From: Asanoa siamensis
Lineage (GTDB): Bacteria; Actinomycetota; Actinomycetes; Mycobacteriales; Micromonosporaceae
Assembly: GCF_016862555.1 (NCBI RefSeq)
Contig: NZ_BONE01000037.1
Span: 17,306-81,305, forward strand
Reading direction: 5' to 3'
DNA: 64,000 bases
Positions 62,282-64,000 of the stretch are shown piece by piece. The notes under the pieces are model-generated. The model did no database searches, was not told the origin of the DNA, and saw nothing but the letters and a program-made list of their open reading frames with translations. Position 1 is the first letter of the stretch. Every line of letters begins with the position of its first letter. Made by a program: the position numbers and the translations under genes.

Positions 62282-63925
62282 ATGAGCAGCGTTCCAGTGC
62301 CAGACGAGCGGACCATCTACCCGTCTCAACGACCGAGCGGCGTCGAATCATCGGCCTGGCCGGTCTTCAGCGACGACGCCATGGACGTGCTGCGGTCAGC
62401 CGGTGAGGTGCTACGCCCCTTGCCAGGCGCGCTGCTCTGGGACGTCGGCGACCATTATGACCTGAACCTGGTGCTGGCCGGCGGTGTCCTTCTTATCGAT
62501 CGCCGGGACGATCGCGTCGTATTCGTGATTGAGGAAGGCGACTTCGTCGGAGAGCTAGGCATGTTGATGGGGCAGCGGGCGTTCCTTTCGGGTGTCGCCA
62601 TGGAGGGAACCGAGTTACTACGGATTTCCGTCGAGCAGGTCCGCAGGTTGTTGGAGATTTCGGGGGATCTTGGCGATGTGCTGCTCTCCGCGTTGGACGC
62701 CCGACGCGGCATGTTGACGAGACTAGGGCAGGGCGGTCTCGTGCTTGCCGGTGACGACGACAGCGACCTACATCGGCTCCAGGAGTTTGCCGAGCGCAAC
62801 CAGCTTCCATACCGAACAGTGCTGCGCTCGGACGCGGCGGCCTGGACAGAACTGGAAAAATTCAATGCGTTACCCGAGGCCGGCACGGCCGTGGTGACCG
62901 GTCAGCGCTCGGCAATGAACGCGCCGACGACCGCCGACCTGGCGGACGTCCTGGGGATCGGCTTAGGCGGCATGCCCGACGGATCCCGGTGTGATCTTCT
63001 CGTGGTGGGCGCCGGTCCCGCGGGGCTGGCCGCCGCCGTGTACGGGTCCTCGGAAGGCCTCGAGGTAGTCGTGGTGGAGGACGTGGCCATCGGAGGACAA
63101 GCTGGCAGTTCGTCAAGAATCGAGAATTATTTCGGGTTCCACCGCGGCGTTTCCGGAGTCGAACTGGCGCGGACCGCGATGATGCAGGCCGTCAAGTTCG
63201 GCACGAGGCTGGTCTCGCCTCGCTCCGTCACCGCACTGTCGAGGGTTCCTGGCGGGTTCGGCGTGTGGCTCGACGACGACCATCAAGTCCTGGCCTCGGC
63301 CGTAGTCATCGCCAGCGGCGTACGATATCGGCGCCTTGGCCTACCTGGCCTTGCTGATCTCGAGGGCGCCGGCGTTTACTACGCCGCGAGCCAGCTCGAG
63401 GCCAATGTGGTGTCCGGCCGCAACGCCGTTGTGGTCGGGGGTGGCAACTCCGCTGGGCAGGCCGCGCTCTTCCTGGCGCGGCACGCCGGCCAGGTTCATG
63501 TTCTGATTCGGCGCGACCATCTCCGAGACACGATGTCGAACTATCTGGCTCAGCGGATCGCTCACCATGAGCGGGTAACCGTCCACCCTCGTGCCGAGCT
63601 GAGTGGAGTGCACGGCACCAGCAGGCTCAGCGCATTGACCTGGCACGACCGCGTCCTCAGCCGAGACGTGCGCCTCGACGCGGCCGGGTTGTTCCTGATG
63701 ATCGGCGCCGACCCCCATACGACGTGGTTGCGCGACGCGGGCGTCGAACTCGACGCCAACGGGTTCGTGGTCACGCACGATGGTTTCGCCACCGAGGTTC
63801 CTGGTCTCTTCGCCGTTGGCGACGTGCGTGCCGGATCCGTCAAGCGAGTGGCATCGGCCGTTGGCGAAGGATCCGCAGTCATCTCGGCCGTCCACTCCTA
63901 CCTCCGCGGCATTGAGCGGGAGTGA
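62282..63925 (+). CDS. cyclic-nucleotide-binding / thioredoxin-like / thioredoxin reductase-like flavoprotein
   Basis: 547 residues in three parts. Residues 30-150: cAMP-binding-protein-like beta-roll (LVLAGGVLLIDRR, then EEGDFVGELGMLMGQRAFLSG). About 165-230: short thioredoxin-fold region without Cys. About 236-540: thioredoxin reductase-like domain with FAD motif GAGPAG (243-248), NADPH motif GGGNSAGQAA (386-395) and the closing GLFAVGDVRAGSVKRVASAVGEGS. The redox-active CxxC expected between these is replaced by GVYYAAS (364-370), so it cannot act as a classical reductase. ATG 62282 has GGGAG seven bases upstream. It may couple ligand sensing to NADPH-dependent electron transfer, possibly to ferredoxin. 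Confidence 0.85.
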   Translation: MSSVPVPDERTIYPSQRPSGVESSAWPVFSDDAMDVLRSAGEVLRPLPGALLWDVGDHYDLNLVLAGGVLLIDRRDDRVVFVIEEGDFVGELGMLMGQRAFLSGVAMEGTELLRISVEQVRRLLEISGDLGDVLLSALDARRGMLTRLGQGGLVLAGDDDSDLHRLQEFAERNQLPYRTVLRSDAAAWTELEKFNALPEAGTAVVTGQRSAMNAPTTADLADVLGIGLGGMPDGSRCDLLVVGAGPAGLAAAVYGSSEGLEVVVVEDVAIGGQAGSSSRIENYFGFHRGVSGVELARTAMMQAVKFGTRLVSPRSVTALSRVPGGFGVWLDDDHQVLASAVVIASGVRYRRLGLPGLADLEGAGVYYAASQLEANVVSGRNAVVVGGGNSAGQAALFLARHAGQVHVLIRRDHLRDTMSNYLAQRIAHHERVTVHPRAELSGVHGTSRLSALTWHDRVLSRDVRLDAAGLFLMIGADPHTTWLRDAGVELDANGFVVTHDGFATEVPGLFAVGDVRAGSVKRVASAVGEGSAVISAVHSYLRGIERE

Positions 63926-63981
63926 ACGCCCACATGAGTAGGTCGGCGTAATCAGTCCGACCGCGGCGAAGAAAGGCGCCT

Positions 63982-64000
63982 GTGACCCAGCGGACAGCCT
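63982..64000 (+). CDS. possible start of the next gene (3' partial)
   Basis: GTG at 63982 (reads VTQRTA) with GAAAGG ten bases upstream, followed by the window end. The gap 63926-63981 holds a weak 6-bp hairpin, GGTCGG/CCGACC at 63941-63962. Too little sequence to judge. Confidence 0.25.

Overview
The window is high-GC, densely packed, both-strand coding DNA typical of a filamentous actinobacterium. A mycothiol-dependent isomerase domain, SigE-type and ECF sigma factors with membrane anti-sigma partners, many TetR, LysR, PadR and two-component regulators, secreted carbohydrate-active enzymes, and GTG/TTG starts coupled by GTGA overlaps all fit. Micromonosporaceae (Actinoplanes, Micromonospora or Dactylosporangium-like) is my best guess from gene style only. 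No rRNA, tRNA, CRISPR array, transposase or integrase was recognised.

Layout. 0-3 kb: a 5'-truncated GH127 beta-L-arabinofuranosidase with a ricin-type lectin domain, followed by two broken genes (TetR, DUF1330). 3-6.2 kb: arginase-family protein, zinc-ribbon M48 protease, a striking 31-bp inverted repeat and a GNAT. 6.3-9.7 kb: coupled operon ECF sigma, anti-sigma, ABC ATPase, permease. 9.7-11.8 kb: HK-RR pair transcribed leftward. 12-19.5 kb: one giant secreted parallel beta-helix protein interrupted by an in-frame TGA where the repeat demands Trp. 19.5-21.5 kb: a decayed PIG-L deacetylase / ATP-grasp / GT2 locus. 21.5-24 kb: small secreted acidic protein plus a second, paralogous HK-RR pair. 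24-30.3 kb: epimerase, GNAT-mycothiol isomerase fusion, NmrA-like protein with TetR, divergent MMPL transporter, small membrane protein.

30.4-37 kb: PH-like protein, SigE-family sigma with membrane partner, DrrAB-type ABC exporter divergent from an EXLDI-family protein, and another ECF sigma/anti-sigma-like pair. 37-38.8 kb: dhaK-dhaL without dhaM. 39-42.8 kb: PadR, ABC ATPase and FtsX-type permease operon with a 35-bp junction duplication. 42.8-47.1 kb: YaaA, spermidine-synthase-like protein, second MMPL transporter, FMN-type oxidoreductase. 47-52.8 kb: secreted penicillin acylase, a 100-aa protein coupled to a Tat amidase, and a secreted M15-like peptidoglycan-binding protein. 52.9-58.2 kb: nuclease pseudogene, PAP2 phosphatase, GH30 glycosidase with its own promoter, truncated EamA transporter overlapping a LysR gene, methyltransferase.

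58.3-64 kb has visibly lower GC and looser spacing and looks like accessory DNA: cytochrome P450 with [3Fe-4S] ferredoxin, small secreted and membrane proteins using TTG starts with strong Shine-Dalgarno sites, a DUF1772 protein, and a cyclic-nucleotide-binding / thioredoxin-like / thioredoxin-reductase-like fusion lacking the CxxC centre.

Themes: cell-envelope sensing (two TCS, three sigma systems, several exporters), extracellular polysaccharide and amide hydrolysis, and an unusual number of broken reading frames. The latter could be real decay or residual sequence errors, and deserves a read-level check before any gene loss is believed.
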